Positions 26,401-39,500 are shown, numbered from the stretch's first letter. The stretch: 64,000 nucleotides of DNA from Moringa oleifera (GCA_021397835.1 JAJFZO010000184.1:1116001-1180000); one strand, 5' to 3'. Translations and numbers: made by a program. The notes: generated from the sequence alone by a model not told the origin.

Positions 26401-26760
26401 ATATTTAAATAATTTTTAATGTAAAATTTATTTTTTAAATTGTAAAAATATAAATAATTAAAATATATTTTTAATTATTTATAAACTTAAAATTTTTTAA
26501 GATAATAATTTAAATATTTATTTATATTTATAAAAAATTTAAAGTTAAAATTATTGTACAAAAATTTTAATTTAAATATCTTTAATTTTTAAATTTTTAA
26601 TAAAAATTAAATTAATTTAAATCAATAGATTAAAATTTATATTATTATTTTTTAAATATAAAACTTTAATTAATAACTTAAATTAAATAAAAAAATTATG
26701 AAATGTTTGTTTTAATATTTAGTAAATAAAATTTTAAAAATTTATATAAAATATATTTTA
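23420..26760. other. Extremely AT-rich intergenic stretch without a gene
   Basis: From about 24,000 the sequence is dominated by 'aaatttaaatta' phrases, and no frame exceeds background. One duplicated phrase, 'gtgtgtttactgtgtaattgtca', occurs twice about 44 bp apart near 24,764 and 24,808. No coding or RNA gene is visible. Confidence 0.7.
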
Positions 26761-26799
26761 AATTACAATTATACCCTTGTGTACGCATCTTACGGAATT

Positions 26800-26902
26800 T
26801 AAACCCCAGTGGTCTGGTCTAATCTTTTCTTCCTCGTCGCTTTGAGTTAATACGAACAACCCTCGTCGTGAAGGATTTGTGCTGATAATCTGTCCTCAAA
26901 GG
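26800..26902 (+). promoter_or_regulatory. Probable 5' leader exon of CFAP20
   Basis: Base composition changes abruptly here from nearly pure A/T to mixed, CT-rich sequence ('cttttcttcctcgtcgctttg'), as expected at a plant transcription start. A plausible splice donor, AAAGG|GTTTGT, lies at about 26,902/26,903. The coding start is 2.3 kb downstream, preceded closely by an acceptor-like AATATAG ending at 29,243, so a 5'UTR intron (or two) is inferred. Transcript data would be needed to fix the ends. Confidence 0.4.
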
Positions 26903-27677
26903 GTTTGTCTCTTTTTCTTTTTGTTATTTTTATATACTTTAATTCGTTTTCCATATGCAATATTTCCTTTTATATTTTTGTTTACTCCGTGGCTTAAGGG
27001 TTTCTGCGTGTTCTCACATTTAAGCATCTTTAGGAGTTGAACGGGCTCTTATTCTGGTTAATCAAAGAGTGTTTTTTGTAAGTCAAGTCGATTAACAAGC
27101 GATTTACTCAATCAACCTCGATAACAGTAATGTCAGTGACTTTCTTTGCATAGATTTTATGAAGTAGTTCTTCTTCCGCCTAATTTCATTACTTTTATGT
27201 CTTTTTTTCTTTTTTAGTTTTCTTGTATGCTTTCTATCTTTGCCCAAATGAATTTATTGAGAGGATTGAGAGAGTTATTATTATTATTATTTTTTTGTGA
27301 TTCAGTTATTAAGCTTCCAGATAGTTGCTGAATATGGGAGCTAACTAGCTGTAGACGTTGCTACCAAAGGAACATATAGTTGAAAGAAAAAAGGAGCAGG
27401 GTCGTCTTGTGGTGCAATTGCTTATTAACCTACTAACAGGTAATTGCAGTACTCTTTTCCTTTATTAGATGATCATTCCCTTGAAATAGAAAATACCATC
27501 TTCAAATTGATGTTATGAAAAATTTCTTAAATGGAAGTTTTGTTAAGTCCCTTTTTTTTTTTTTTTAGAGTATCCAAAGTTATGTACTATGACCTTATCA
27601 TTCTCGTTTCCTTACAACAGAAAAGTGCCTTCAAATTAATGTTCTGAGTTGGGCATGTTGAGTAAGAAAACTTTTGA

Positions 27678-28198
27678 CACATCTTTCTTGGTATATCCAG
27701 ATACTAGGTAGGAGCATAAACTGAACATTCTAGAGTTACAAAGATAGTTATTAAATCGTTAGCACCGCATAAAAACATTCCTCCTAGAGTAGCTGTTAAT
27801 ACGAATAACAGAAACTCTGTTATAGCCATTTCTGTACTTTCATTGTACTCTACGGATAGAGGAATATAGAGAGTTGAACATAGTACAATAAGATATTGAA
27901 AGATTTCGTTGAAATTGTTCGTTTGGAAATTTCCTGAAAAGCTAATCATAGTTTCTTCTCTCCATCGGAGCAATAGGGCCATTATGCTCATTACTAAACT
28001 TGTTAAAGAGATGAAATACAAACAAGGTATATCTTTTTGATTAGAGGTTGAATCGATCATCAGAAGAAGAATTAGGCCAAAACTTAGGATACATTCTTGG
28101 GAAATAAAACTTCCATCGAGGAGAAGCAAATGAAAGGCTTTCATAAAAATTCTCGTTGAATCGAGAATGAAATTTTTATTCTATACATGCCAGATCAT
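27678..28198 (-). pseudogene. ndhB: Nuclear plastid insertion: 5' part of chloroplast ndhB
   Basis: Read on the minus strand from 28,198, the sequence starts MIWHV and continues [18 protein letters not shown]. From 28,144 to 27,704 it is a clean match to the N-terminal part of the plastid NADH dehydrogenase-like subunit 2 (landmarks [47 protein letters not shown]). In plastids ndhB is a membrane subunit of the NDH complex. This copy is dead. Codon 6 is TAG (the plastid gene normally encodes Gln there). A one-base deletion after the LEC codons shifts the frame, and similarity stops near 27,678 at about residue 175. It lies inside the presumed 5'UTR intron of CFAP20, antisense to it. Confidence 0.93.
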
Positions 28199-29249
28199 GA
28201 ATTAGTAACTGCATCCAATTTCCTTCTGTTTATTATGATTTGGTTTATAGGAATGCCAGGTTGGTGGCCTCCCATGCATTTGTTTGAACCTTCCTTGGTG
28301 ACAATTAAGTGCACGGGTTGGGACCAGCAGAAAAAAGGTGGGACAGGTTGGGTTGGGTGGAGGGAACTATTCTCTCACTTATCCTAGGTATGCATGAGGG
28401 TTTGTTAGCAGTGGGGAGGATTGGAGGAGGCCATATCTGATCCTGACCCAACCCACTGCCATTTCCACTGGCAAGCCCTTCAAGATGTTCATTTAAGATT
28501 CAAAATAAGTTGGTTTCCTTTAAAAATTCTTTCCTGAGAAATAAACTAGTATGATGCTATGAACTTATAATAATTTTCCTTTTTTTCTATTTCCTATTTG
28601 TTCATCTAGACTACTTTTCCAAGGAGAGGTTGTAAACATTAATTCATTTAGATGTTGTGCTCCTTCTGCATTTATTTTTCATTTCAACTATGAACTTTGT
28701 TTTTTTTTTCTCTCTCTATTTACATCAATTTCATTGATAAAATTTAGTTAAAAAATGATACAGATGATTTCTAGGGATAGGGAGGTGAAGGTTTTGAAAC
28801 TGTGAGCAACATGGGGTTATTTTGTAAATTAGGAGGATTATGTAAAATTTTTAGACATCCTAACCTCTTGATAGATAGCTATATCTGTACATGGTAATCA
28901 CCCCTTTGGTGCCATATATATAATTTGAAATCATGTTTTTGATACAAAAAATATGATATAGACAGAAAGGCATTCAATTAATTCAAATTATTTTTTTAGT
29001 TTTACCTATTGTAATTTAATAATGAAGATGAAGCATAAGCACATGATAAATGACGTGCTACTAATTTAAAAACTTGGAACCCCACATACATGCAAGAAGT
29101 TTTTTGTAAAACACTGATAAGGTCTTAAAATTTATTTAAAGAATTTGGAATTTTTTGATATCAGTATGCTTTGGTTTTTTTATTAGAAGAAAGACTAACA
29201 AATTATCTTGGTTTGAACTAAATTGTACAAAGGTCTAATATAGCCGAAG
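28199..29249 (+). other. Remainder of the probable CFAP20 5'UTR intron
   Basis: I see no gene here. A less AT-rich patch at 28,250-28,480 ('gacaggttgggttgggtgg', 'gacccaacccactgcc') has an open frame at 28,187-28,387 with no recognisable similarity. An acceptor-like AATATAG ends at 29,243, six bases before the coding ATG. Confidence 0.4.
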
Positions 29250-31549
29250 ATGTTCAAGAACACATTTCAGTCCGGATTTCTATCGATCTTGTACAGTCTT
29301 GGGTATGTTTATCTTCTTCTTTTTTTTAATAGTTTCTTGGGCATATTTAATTGGCGCTCAAGTGTATATCTGCAACTTGTTAATTGATTTGCTGGTTTCT
29401 CTGGATTTTGTAGGAGCAAACCTTTACAGATATGGGATAAAGAAGGTGAGTAGCTTTTTGCTCTTATTATATATTCTGCTGTTTCTGCATACATGTTTTG
29501 TGAGCCAAAGTTTTAAAGTTGAGGTTTTTAGTTTTACTTAGTACATTGCCTAGGCTGCAAATGATATTATGCAGTATTGTTACTTTTAGAAGCTTTGTGA
29601 TGTGGTTTCTAATAATAATAATAAAAAAGCTTTATGATGTGATAAGGGATCCGAAGAAATGTTTTTGAAATTCCAAGTTGCTGGAGAAGGATTGGGCATT
29701 CAACACAACCTTCTTATATAGAATCCCTTCCACTGAGTGATCTTTGTTTCTTGGAGTGCATAAAAGTGAGAACCTGCTGATCGTAAATTATCTATCTTGA
29801 TTGAGATAACTAGCAGCATGTGAGATTATTTGGGTGATTACTTGCCTATGACTTCTTATTTGGTGATTAACTGATGAGTTAGATACTCTGCTTATATTGC
29901 AATATTCCATTTTGAAATAGTGTTTTCTTATTAATGAATTTTTCTAACAGTTGCAATATACCTGCTGAGAGAACTATGGATCTGAAATTTGTTCCTAACA
30001 GTGCCACTGTGATATCCTTGTTAAGATTTCAAAAAATTGAAAGTTTCTGAGTAAAATTGTATTTCTTCCCGTCCATCAAGTACATTTTATTTTGTTAGTA
30101 GGAAATGTACGCACAAGATGATGATGGACACTTTTCTTGGTCTTCCCAAATTGAATTTGTTCTATTGCTGTCTTGAGTTGTTTGCAGTTGATAATGGCCA
30201 TATTAAACGACCTCATGATGAAGACATTCAATCCAACGTACTCGAGATAGTTGGATCAAATATTCAGTCCACATACATTACATGCCCAGCGGATCCTTCT
30301 GCAACTCTTGGCATTAAACTCCCATTTTTGGTTATGATAGTGAAGAATCTCACAAAATACTTCACATTTGAGATTCAAATTCTGGATGATAAGAATGTGC
30401 GGCGGCGGTTTAGAGCTTCTAATTTTCAAGTGTGTAAGTTTACCCATGTACTTTTGGTGTTTATCATTTAACTCATGAGCCTCTTTTACTTTTGCATGTT
30501 TTTACAGATGAATTCTGCTAATAATCAGTGTGCTTTTGGTTATGCTTGTCCCTAAAGATCTCATATATTTCTGGTAGAATGAATGATTTTTAATGAATTA
30601 AACATGCAAACAAAGATCAATCACCTAGGATATTGGTGCATTTTATTTTCATCTTTCTTGCACTAGGTAACTTGCAACTACCAGACTGTTTTTGTTTGAT
30701 TATTTAAGCAAAAGAAAGCTTGTGGTTTGTTTATTAGGTTGTACAATAGGTTTAGATCTTTGTTTGTCTTCTTAATCAGCTTATTTATTTATGAAGTGCC
30801 TAACCTTCTCCTTATACTTCTTGAGGTGATCCCCTAGTTCTATGAGAGAATTCACTTTGGAAGGGGATACAGTTCTAGGTTCTGGAAGGCACATGGTTTT
30901 TAGATATGTGGCTGGGGAGTTGCAATAAATTTGAATAAGTTCAAGAGCTGGCTTATTGCTACATATTCCTGTTCAAATGTAGCAGATCTGCCATGTCTCG
31001 TGCCTTGTTTTAGAATTTATAAGCATCGTGATTAATTCTTCTGCAGGACATTGTATACTAGCAAAATATTTTCTGATTAAAAAAATAATAATAGCAGAAT
31101 ATTTCCTTGGCAGCATCACCATTTGACATGTTAATTATTGTTGCTATCTGCATTCACTTGAAAACGAGCAATGCCAGTGATTTTTTATTTGTTAAAAACG
31201 TAGGCTGTCACTCGAGTGAAGCCCTATATTTGCACCATGCCACTGAGGATGGATGATGGTTGGAATCAAATCCAGTTGAATCTGGCAGATTTTACAAGGA
31301 GAGCATATGGAACCAACTATGTTGAGACACTGCGAGTTCAGGTTCATGCAAACTGCCGACTGAGGAGGATATATTTCTCTGATCGCCTATACTCAGAGGA
31401 GGAACTACCACCAGAATTTAAGCTATACCTTCCTGTGCAGGTGAGATTGACCTAGTCAGGTTACCATTGGCCGCTAAATTCTCTCGTATAGTTTTTCTTT
31501 GGCGGTTAATTGTTGTTACTTTTCTATTTTCTGATTGCAGAAAGCATGA
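29250..31549 (+). CDS. CFAP20: Cilia- and flagella-associated protein 20 (CFAP20/BUG22 family), 190 aa
   Basis: Five coding exons join in frame: 29250-29302, 29414-29445, 30188-30429, 31204-31440 and 31541-31549. All introns are GT-AG (111, 742, 774 and 100 bp). The product starts [20 protein letters not shown] and contains [56 protein letters not shown] and [20 protein letters not shown]. It ends LPVQKA. This covers the whole family (human about 193 aa) and is nearly invariant across eukaryotes. In ciliates, algae and animals the protein sits in the doublet-microtubule inner junction; a nuclear role has also been described in animals. Flowering plants lack motile cilia, so the role here is not known from sequence. 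The last exon encodes only Lys-Ala-stop. The gene converges on THO1. Confidence 0.96.
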
Positions 31550-33985
31550 GATTAGGAGGCATTGTGATTCTACTCCAAATTGCGACAGAATATTCAGATT
31601 CTGTATCTTATCATTTGCTGTCAGTCAACTTCTTCAGTGTGATCTTTAGTAATATATAAATGTCACTGAAGTCCTACAGTATGAGTTTTTTCAGTTCTGT
31701 TTATGTGAGCCGGTTAACTTAGGAACTGTGTGGGTGAGCAGCCATGATTTTTGGATTGCTTATGTTATTGAGTTAATTAGTTTTGTCTTCTGTGGCACCT
31801 CAACAAGATTTTCCATAAAGGTAGGATATCCAAGTGAAGTTGAAAAGGGCTTGCTGATTAAATATAGTAAGCCTGTGGTACAAGAAATATGCTGGACTTT
31901 TCTGTGTTATCCAGGAATTCCCAAAGTTTAAGAAATCAAAATGCATGACATCTGGTGGCCTTTCCTTTATGATGATCAAAATTTAATTGCTGCATGCAAC
32001 ATTGAGATTCGTGTTTTATCATTCTTCTTGATAATTGCACGGCAAAAATTGTGACATTGTATGAGACTATGATGACGACATGACATTAAAATTTGATAAA
32101 TATAAATGTACTAAAGATGAATCTCTACGGTATTATATAGCAATTTTGAAAAATAAAGAAATTTATTGTTCTAAATGGCAAGACTTTGGAACACAAGGCT
32201 GATAAATTTGTCATTAGGGGCACATAAAAATGATACTAGGTGCCATATGCAGTGATGTCCCTAGAAGAATAGGCTGTAACAGGTGGAAAGGAAATTGGCA
32301 ATCATTAAGAAGCCTATGGATCGTTATATGAGTTAGTGTCCCTTCAATTTCAGTGCTTTGGAGCCCATTTGTCTACTAAATAAGCTAGTTAAATAGTGGC
32401 CAAATTCAGATTTAATATTTTAAATTAGACAAATAAGTTGATAAGATACAGTGAACTAGTCAATCTATTACATAATTTGTTTGGTTAATTTTCTATCAAT
32501 TTATGAAAAATTAACTAGAAAATTAGTTTTTACAAAATTACATTTGAAAATTTTGTGAAGGTGGTTACATTGAGGATGCTTTAACATTTTATTGAGATTT
32601 GATAATTATATAAAAATATATCTTAAGAGCTTTCAACTGTACATCATAATTTCTCCCATGTCAAGACATTCATCCATCTCTTCTGACATTCAGCTATTGG
32701 CGAGGAAGCAATTCATTCCCCCTTGTGTCTTGTCTTTCTGTGATGGAGGCACCTGAAAAGCAGACCCACCAGATTGTTATTTTAGATTATAGTCTGGGGT
32801 AAATTTTAGATGTAATTAATTTAAAATATATGCAAATATATAAAAATAATTTGGTATTATATTTTAATTTAAATTTAATATATATATATATATATTTTTT
32901 TAAAAAATTATGTGTTATAATTTAAAATCTTGATATAAATTATGATGAATTTACAATTTTATAATTTTAAAATTAAATTTATCAATAAATTAGAATTTAA
33001 AATTATTTTGATAAAATTATCAAATTAATATAGTATTAAATTTTAAATTGATAAATTGAATAATAAATATTGTTATATAAAAATAATTTTAGAAAATTAA
33101 AAATTCATCAACTTAAACTCTAAAACATTTTTATAAAAATTATAACTAAATTAAAATGTACAATTATATTTTATATAAAATAAATATCTTTGAATATAAA
33201 TTAAAATATTATCAATTTAAAATTAATTTTTTGTAGATCAATATTGTTAAATTAAAATTTTGAAATATTATTGACAAACATTACCAAGATTAATATATTT
33301 TGAAAATTTAATATTATAAAATATGTTATAATATATCCAAGAACTTACGATAAAAGTTACATAAAATCTTGATATTTATTCTATGTTATCAATCAAATTT
33401 TTATGTTCAAAAAATAACAAAGTGAATCTTAATCTATTAATTTAATCTAATTGAATATTAACTCAAATAATTATAAAAAATTAATGATATTTTTATTTTT
33501 GAAATATAAAAAAAAGATTCAAATAAATTATTTATTTTGTTTTGAATTTATCTCTCAAATTTGAACAATCTTGAATACAAAATCTATTTTTTACAATTTT
33601 TTAAAAAAACTTTAATAGTGTAAATTTTTTTTAAAATATATTTTTTTAGCATTTGAAAAATTTAAAAACTTTTTCTAATAGTTGTTTGAATTATATATAT
33701 ATATATATAATTTTAAACTAAAATTTGTTATATAAAATTTTTAATTTAAAAAATTAAATTAATAAATTATGATTCGAGTTATCATCTTTTTAAATATAAA
33801 AATTTAATTAATAATATAAGATAAACATTAAAGTTTTATAGAGTTTTATCTAAAAACTTAAAATCCACGTTGACAATGAATGTTGATATCAACAATTTGA
33901 AAAGCTCGAAATTATTCATATTTATTTATTTTAATCAAACATCGAGATGACAAAAATTCTAAGTTAAGGGTATTTAACTAAATTT
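31550..33985. other. CFAP20 3'UTR, then AT-rich intergenic DNA
   Basis: The first 150-400 bp have mixed composition and probably hold the 3'UTR; possible poly(A) signals such as AATATA lie near 31,650. From about 32,780 the sequence is extremely AT-rich, with (TA)n tracts near 32,877-32,896 and 33,692-33,709. The open frame at 31,728-31,931 has no recognisable similarity and is probably chance. Confidence 0.5.
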
Positions 33986-34010
33986 TTTGTTCCCCTTCAT
34001 CAATGAAACG

Positions 34011-34425
34011 TTAGGCTAACCCATGAGCAAACATATTCAACTTCTCAGGAGTATGCCTAAACGAACGAAGGTCACACTGGGATGCCGGATGGTTAATATC
34101 CATGCACACACCGTCCCATTCACTTATGGTCCTTATTCCTTGTCGGATTTCCTCGATTGCCATCCCACTCTCGTTCTCGATTATTATCCTCCTATGGCCA
34201 CGCTGCACTGCCAAATCAAGACCCAAAACGAATAGCTAAGAGCTCACTCTACATAGGGGAGAAAACCCGAGATATAGATGACAAAGCACATAAGATCACG
34301 TCGCCTGCATCGGCCCTAGTCGCCACACCCACTTCTGTTACAGTGTTGAAGGCTGCGTCAACATTGAGTTTAATAAAACCCGCTTACGGTGACTGCCATT
34401 TCATTTGTTCCACTACTCTACTAGG
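34011..34425 (-). pseudogene. Orphan plant RNase H-like (RVT_3-type) domain fragment
   Basis: Read on the minus strand, the segment 34,425-34,230 gives GFIKLNVDAAFNTVTEVGVA, then DAGDVILCALSS and YSELLAIRFG. After a frame change near 34,220 it continues LDLAVQRGHRRIIIENESG, MAIEEIRQGI and FRHTPEKLNMFAHGLA-stop at 34,011. This is the order of the RNase H-like domain found at the end of many plant LINE proteins and in stand-alone plant proteins (KxNxDAA, E..A...G..., E.DS, H..R..N..AH.LA). One expected catalytic D (ExDS) reads E-N-E-S. No RT or zinc domain precedes it, and the flanks are AT-rich, so it is an isolated fragment. Confidence 0.75.
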
Positions 34426-34469
34426 ACGTGTTAACCCTACTTCTAAAACATTTACAAATAAGTTTTGAT

Positions 34470-36575
34470 TTATTAATTTTATTTAAATTAAATTTCAATA
34501 AAAAAATAATATGAAAACTTAATAATATTTTTTATTATTAAAATAAATAAAAAATTACTTAAATAAATTTTATAATCAATTTCAATTTCATTTTTTAAAT
34601 TTAAATAATTTTTAATTAACAAGTTATATTTTATGAATTTTTAAAATTTTTTATAGTGTAAATTTTATAAGAATAATTTTAATATTGAATTTTTTTGTAA
34701 TGATAGCTTAATATTCTTCACATCCATGAAATATTTTAAATCAAATTTCGTCATAAAAACTCTTCAATTTGAATATATTTGATTTTTTAATTTTTTGATA
34801 AGGTTAAATTTGATTTAAATTGATAAAATAAAATTTACTAAAAGATATTTTAAAAATTGAAATTTATTGGAGAGAAAGTAAAATTTAAAGAATAAAATAT
34901 TATATTTTATATAAAAATAATGGAAAAGCTCTATACACATATTTTGCCTAATAAGAGATGAAATAAAGAATTTGACTATTGAAAAATATGTAAGAAAGCA
35001 TATCACCTCTTAATGTAGTAGCGTAAACAAATAAGTGATTTGCACCACCAAATTCTGAGGTCAGAAGTTGGAGATGAGAGCAAACGTAGCCATGCATGTT
35101 CCAAAATCCCTTCGACGAATAGAAAACCCACTTCTCCCTCGTCATTAGCATTGATGATTATATTTAACCCAGTCCTTGATGATGAGACATGAACATCTAT
35201 TTAGCTTCAAATGAAAATGGCAGACAGCAGTAGTATCTGTTACATGCATGTTCTTAAGATTGTATATACATATATGAGGATTCTTGTTGATAGAACTTAA
35301 ACTTCTAACACAAAGACAACCAAAAAAATCAACTAACTTCTAACACATCAGCAACCAGAAAATAAAATTGGGAACAAACTTATCTAAACAGACGCAAAGA
35401 TTAAGGTGAAGACCAAAAAAAGAGAAGAAAAAGGAGCGGATGTGGCAAATATGTTAGTATTATTTCTTTTAACTTCAACTTTTTTTTTAGGAAGTTATGA
35501 TTTGAAGTTTGATATTATAATTATTATTAAATTAAAATTTATTTTGTTATTTTTTAAAAATCAAGTTTTAATTGATAATTTGAGATGTGTTTCATAATTT
35601 TTTAAATATTTACTTTAATTTTAAATATTTATTAATTTACTAAACAAAAGTTTTATAATTATTTAAAAATTAAATAAAATTTTTACGTCAAATTAAACAT
35701 GATAATATCATCCAAACATTCAATAGTTAAATATATGTTATTCCAAAATTTTACAAAAAATTTCTCAATGTATTTTACAGACCAAATGCCACCTTAGCAT
35801 ATTTAAACTCAAACTCAAATTCATCTTCATATAGTTCCATATGAACTAAGGTTGCCAACTACCTTTCGGAGCTTCAAATTAATTTTGAGTTAATCCATTT
35901 TACTTTCTTACTAATGCCACAAATTAATACCATCCTAAATAAAGTGAGGTGCCAAAGATGGCAGTCACCCATCTTATTATCACCCAAGTAGAAATAGGAC
36001 CAAATTTACCAAGCCATTTTTCTAATTCCCCGAATAACATCATTGACACACCAACCAAAATTAACATAACTATTGCAAGAAATCAATGAAAAATAACTAA
36101 AAATAACAAATGACCATCGATGCGAATTTCAAACTAAGGGGGGAAAAAAAAAAGGCAGACTCTAAGATATTGATTTAAGCCAAAATCAAGTCAAGCAAGT
36201 TCCACATTGATTTCCCTGTTTTGTTGTTTCCACCCTTCCAGTTTTCATAATAGATTCCCAGTTGGGTATTGCAGTTCTTACATGGTCCTCACTCTAAACA
36301 AATTAGGGCAATTCCACTGCAAATCTCTGGTAGTCTATTCCACTACTAAACAGTATGTCGATAATTACATTATCTCGTGACAAGGATAAATCAGATCCGG
36401 AATTTTCTTAAGAAAATTTACAGCATTCTCCCATTTTTTTGCTGTTTCTTCCAGGTAAATACACTGCCTAAAACCTTTCAATCGATTCTAACAATGAGCT
36501 TATAAATCTTTTCTCCCATTGAACGCATTGGGATGGAGAAAACAAGACATCTCAGACATCTGGGTCAAATGCATC
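34470..36575. other. Intergenic DNA and THO1 3'UTR
   Basis: The interval 34,470-35,000 and parts of 35,450-35,760 are very AT-rich. The last few hundred bases before 36,576 are mixed and should contain the THO1 3'UTR (on the minus strand). I see no recognisable gene. Short frames here lack similarity. Confidence 0.5.
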
Positions 36576-39500
36576 TCAATCAACTTCTGCATCTGTCTCT
36601 CCATCCATCAAGCCTGGCTCCGCTTCAGCATCTGCTTCCAGTCTGCCCGCCTCTTGACCAACATCTGTATCAGAACTCTGCTTTTCGTGTTCCTCCAGTG
36701 TGGGTGTGCCAGTTTGGGATGTATTGCCGGTGGCAACTGTGGCATCTGCATCCATAGGTGCTGCTGAGGTTTCCAGATCAGCTCTCCCTTTGTCACTGTC
36801 AATCTCACTTGCAGGTGTTGCAGCCTGCAAAATGTAAAAAATCAAGAAAAACACCCCAACCCAACTTGCAAACTTGGTCCATGCTCTCACATTTCTCAAA
36901 AGCTTAATTACAGAAATTACATTCTGATTGATGTACAGAGCGAGCCCCCCCCCCACCCACCCAAACAAAAAAAAAAAAAAAAAAGGAAAGAAGTCATTCT
37001 GCCATTCAGCATGCACCATCCATGGCATATAATTAAGCAATTTACATTCCTCCATTTCCCGGTCAGCCCCATTGGCAATCACACTTAAGAATTGATGTTT
37101 ACAACAAGAAGCAGGTTCCAATAGATGGCCTAATGTTCTAACCACTATCTGAGATATGCTTTTACTTCCACGGGGGAAGTACCATTGCATGATACCATTC
37201 ACTGCTATTAAGGGCATTATGTTGGTAACAGTACTAACATCTCAAAGCAGCTTGGGGCAAACCTCTTACTAATGATAATCTTCAGAGAAGGGATAGGATT
37301 ATGGTAAATAGGTGCTTTTTTCATGTAAATCACAGGAGTAGACCATATTCTCATTCTATGCAAATGGACCCATCAGATATGGGACATGTGTGAGTGCATG
37401 CTGGCTCAGTGGCTGATGAGTTAAAGGCATGGAGAGGGCTGCACATTTCTAAAACCAAGAGGAAGATAATAGCAAATGATGCCATTAATCATTTTTGGAT
37501 GGTGTGAGAAAAATGCAACAAGAGGGTTTTTGAAAGGGTGAAGACTCCAACAGAATTGATCAAGGACAGGTGGCCTAAAGTCTTGGAACTTTGGGTAATG
37601 GGAGATCTTTTTGTAAATGAGGAAGATTGTGTAGTTTATGGAAATCCTCAATAGTCACTGCAGTTTCATGTTTAGCTTTTTATAAAGATGAAAAGATTTG
37701 AATGAAAAAGAGAAAATACAGAACCAAAAGTTGTGACAGATACCTGATTTTCTTCAACTTGATGTGAAGCACCTTTTGCTTCTTCCTTTTTGGCACGCTT
37801 AGACCTGTCATTTGGTTTAGCTTGGTATTTGGAACGGACATCAGATGGCAACAGTTCTAAAGGCACAACCCCTTCGATGCCATGGTCGGTAAACTGCAAT
37901 TGAGTCTATGTCAGTTAAACTATTTTCAGAGTGACACTAACTGAAGTATACATTGAAAACATTCATACTCTAGAAAATCCATCCAAGTCCTGTCGAGCAG
38001 AAAAGCGGAGACCTTTCCAGCAATAAACCTGCTTAGAAGAAATCCAAGGCATTCATTTAATAAAACCATCACTTTTATGTTGAAGATCATCAATCATACT
38101 ACTAACTTTAGAACGATTGAAATTACTTGTACTCTGAATGCCAGGTAAACCTACAAATGAAGCATTTTTTAAAGACTACATGTGCATAAAAAAGCATGTA
38201 TCTGTACACATACGCACACACAGAATTACATAAATTAATGAAGTTTAGAAGTTTCTCATGAGATTCTCAGAGTGATGTCCATTAAACCAAACTTTGACGA
38301 ATGAACGATCTATATCTCAGAGAAAAGAGAATCCTCTATCCCTTGAAAAGCCTTCTGATTTCTCTCATTTCAAACCATGCACATAACAGTCAGAACAATT
38401 AACCCATATCTAACTTATTAACCAAACCTGCCACCGACCAAGACATGCTAATGATTGCTACAGCCACCAAGAAAAGATTCACTATTCCATGGACACCATA
38501 GTAAAAGCTGACCAACAGATTCAGCAACTGATTTGGCAAATCAGATGGTAGGAGGCGTGGGAAAGTTTTTGGGAAACAGGTTTTCTTTTTTCATTTTTTT
38601 TCTTTTTTTTTTGGTGTGTGTGCGCGCGCGTGCGGGTGAAAAAAAAAAAAATGAACTTACCAGAAAAGGAGAATCACAGTTGGGTTCTGCATCTGATATT
38701 TAAGGTTTTCTTAGTTCACAGCCAAGAATATCTATGTATTCTACTTAAAGTGGATGTCATGGATAAAGACATTGTTTCTGTACGTTGCCAATAACCCTAT
38801 AAGCACCCAAATGCCTGTATAAGAGCAATAGTTGGTACATTACATGCTACTATATTTCAAAGCAGAGATATACTTTCAGGTAGATTTGCAGAGGTGTTAG
38901 TCAATAATTCGAGACAATTTGGTTAAGATCCTTCTCTACTTTAGGTCTAACTTTAGACAAGAAAGAAAAACCCATATTTTAATTTGAGCTTTCCGTAAGT
39001 CACCGTACAGCACCTATGCGTCAAATGACCCTTTAGTCACATAAACATCATCTGCCAAACTGATACAAGATGACCAACGCACCTCAGTTTTTGCTCTAAG
39101 GCTACATAGAACCAACCATAAATCTGCCAAATCCAACTGTCATCAGCCGCACTTATATCCTCACCCATCTTCTGTTCTCTCCCTTTTTCTCTATGTCATC
39201 AATCACCACATAACCCTCATCCAGTTTACTTAGTCGTTTAAATATCACATGCCCATTTGATTCAAAATGATAAATGCCAGAACCATTCATTTTATTTGTA
39301 ATTTTTGGCTGTGAAGGGTCAGTACTGTAGGTTTGAACCGCTATTCACAATTTGGCATTCCTAATGAAAATGAGCGATTTTGAACAGGACTTATAAGCAC
39401 ACAGTGCACATCAGTAGTATAATGAAAAAGGTCCTAGTGTGCATATATATACCCATATAATATATGTATATGTATATATGTTACCTTATAAACCTTCTGC

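Noticed and set aside
27704..28144. A 146-codon membrane-protein frame that looks like an intact gene.
   Set aside because: It is the internal part of chloroplast ndhB. The copy lacks two thirds of the gene and has a stop at codon 6 plus a frameshift, so it is a plastid insertion, not a nuclear gene.
28187..28387. A 66-codon frame with tryptophan-rich ending next to the ndhB fragment.
   Set aside because: No similarity. The Trp/Gly content comes from a 'gggttgggtgg' stretch, and the frame begins inside the ndhB copy in antisense.
31728..31931. A 67-codon frame just downstream of CFAP20.
   Set aside because: No similarity to any family I recognise. Its position in the 3' flank and its composition suggest chance.
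36825..37217. The open frame of 213 codons over the last THO1 exon suggests a longer 3' exon.
   Set aside because: Only the last 82 residues match THO1. The upstream 131 codons include a low-complexity polyPhe/Gly run and lie behind a clean acceptor (TTTGCAG) at 36,825, so they are intron.
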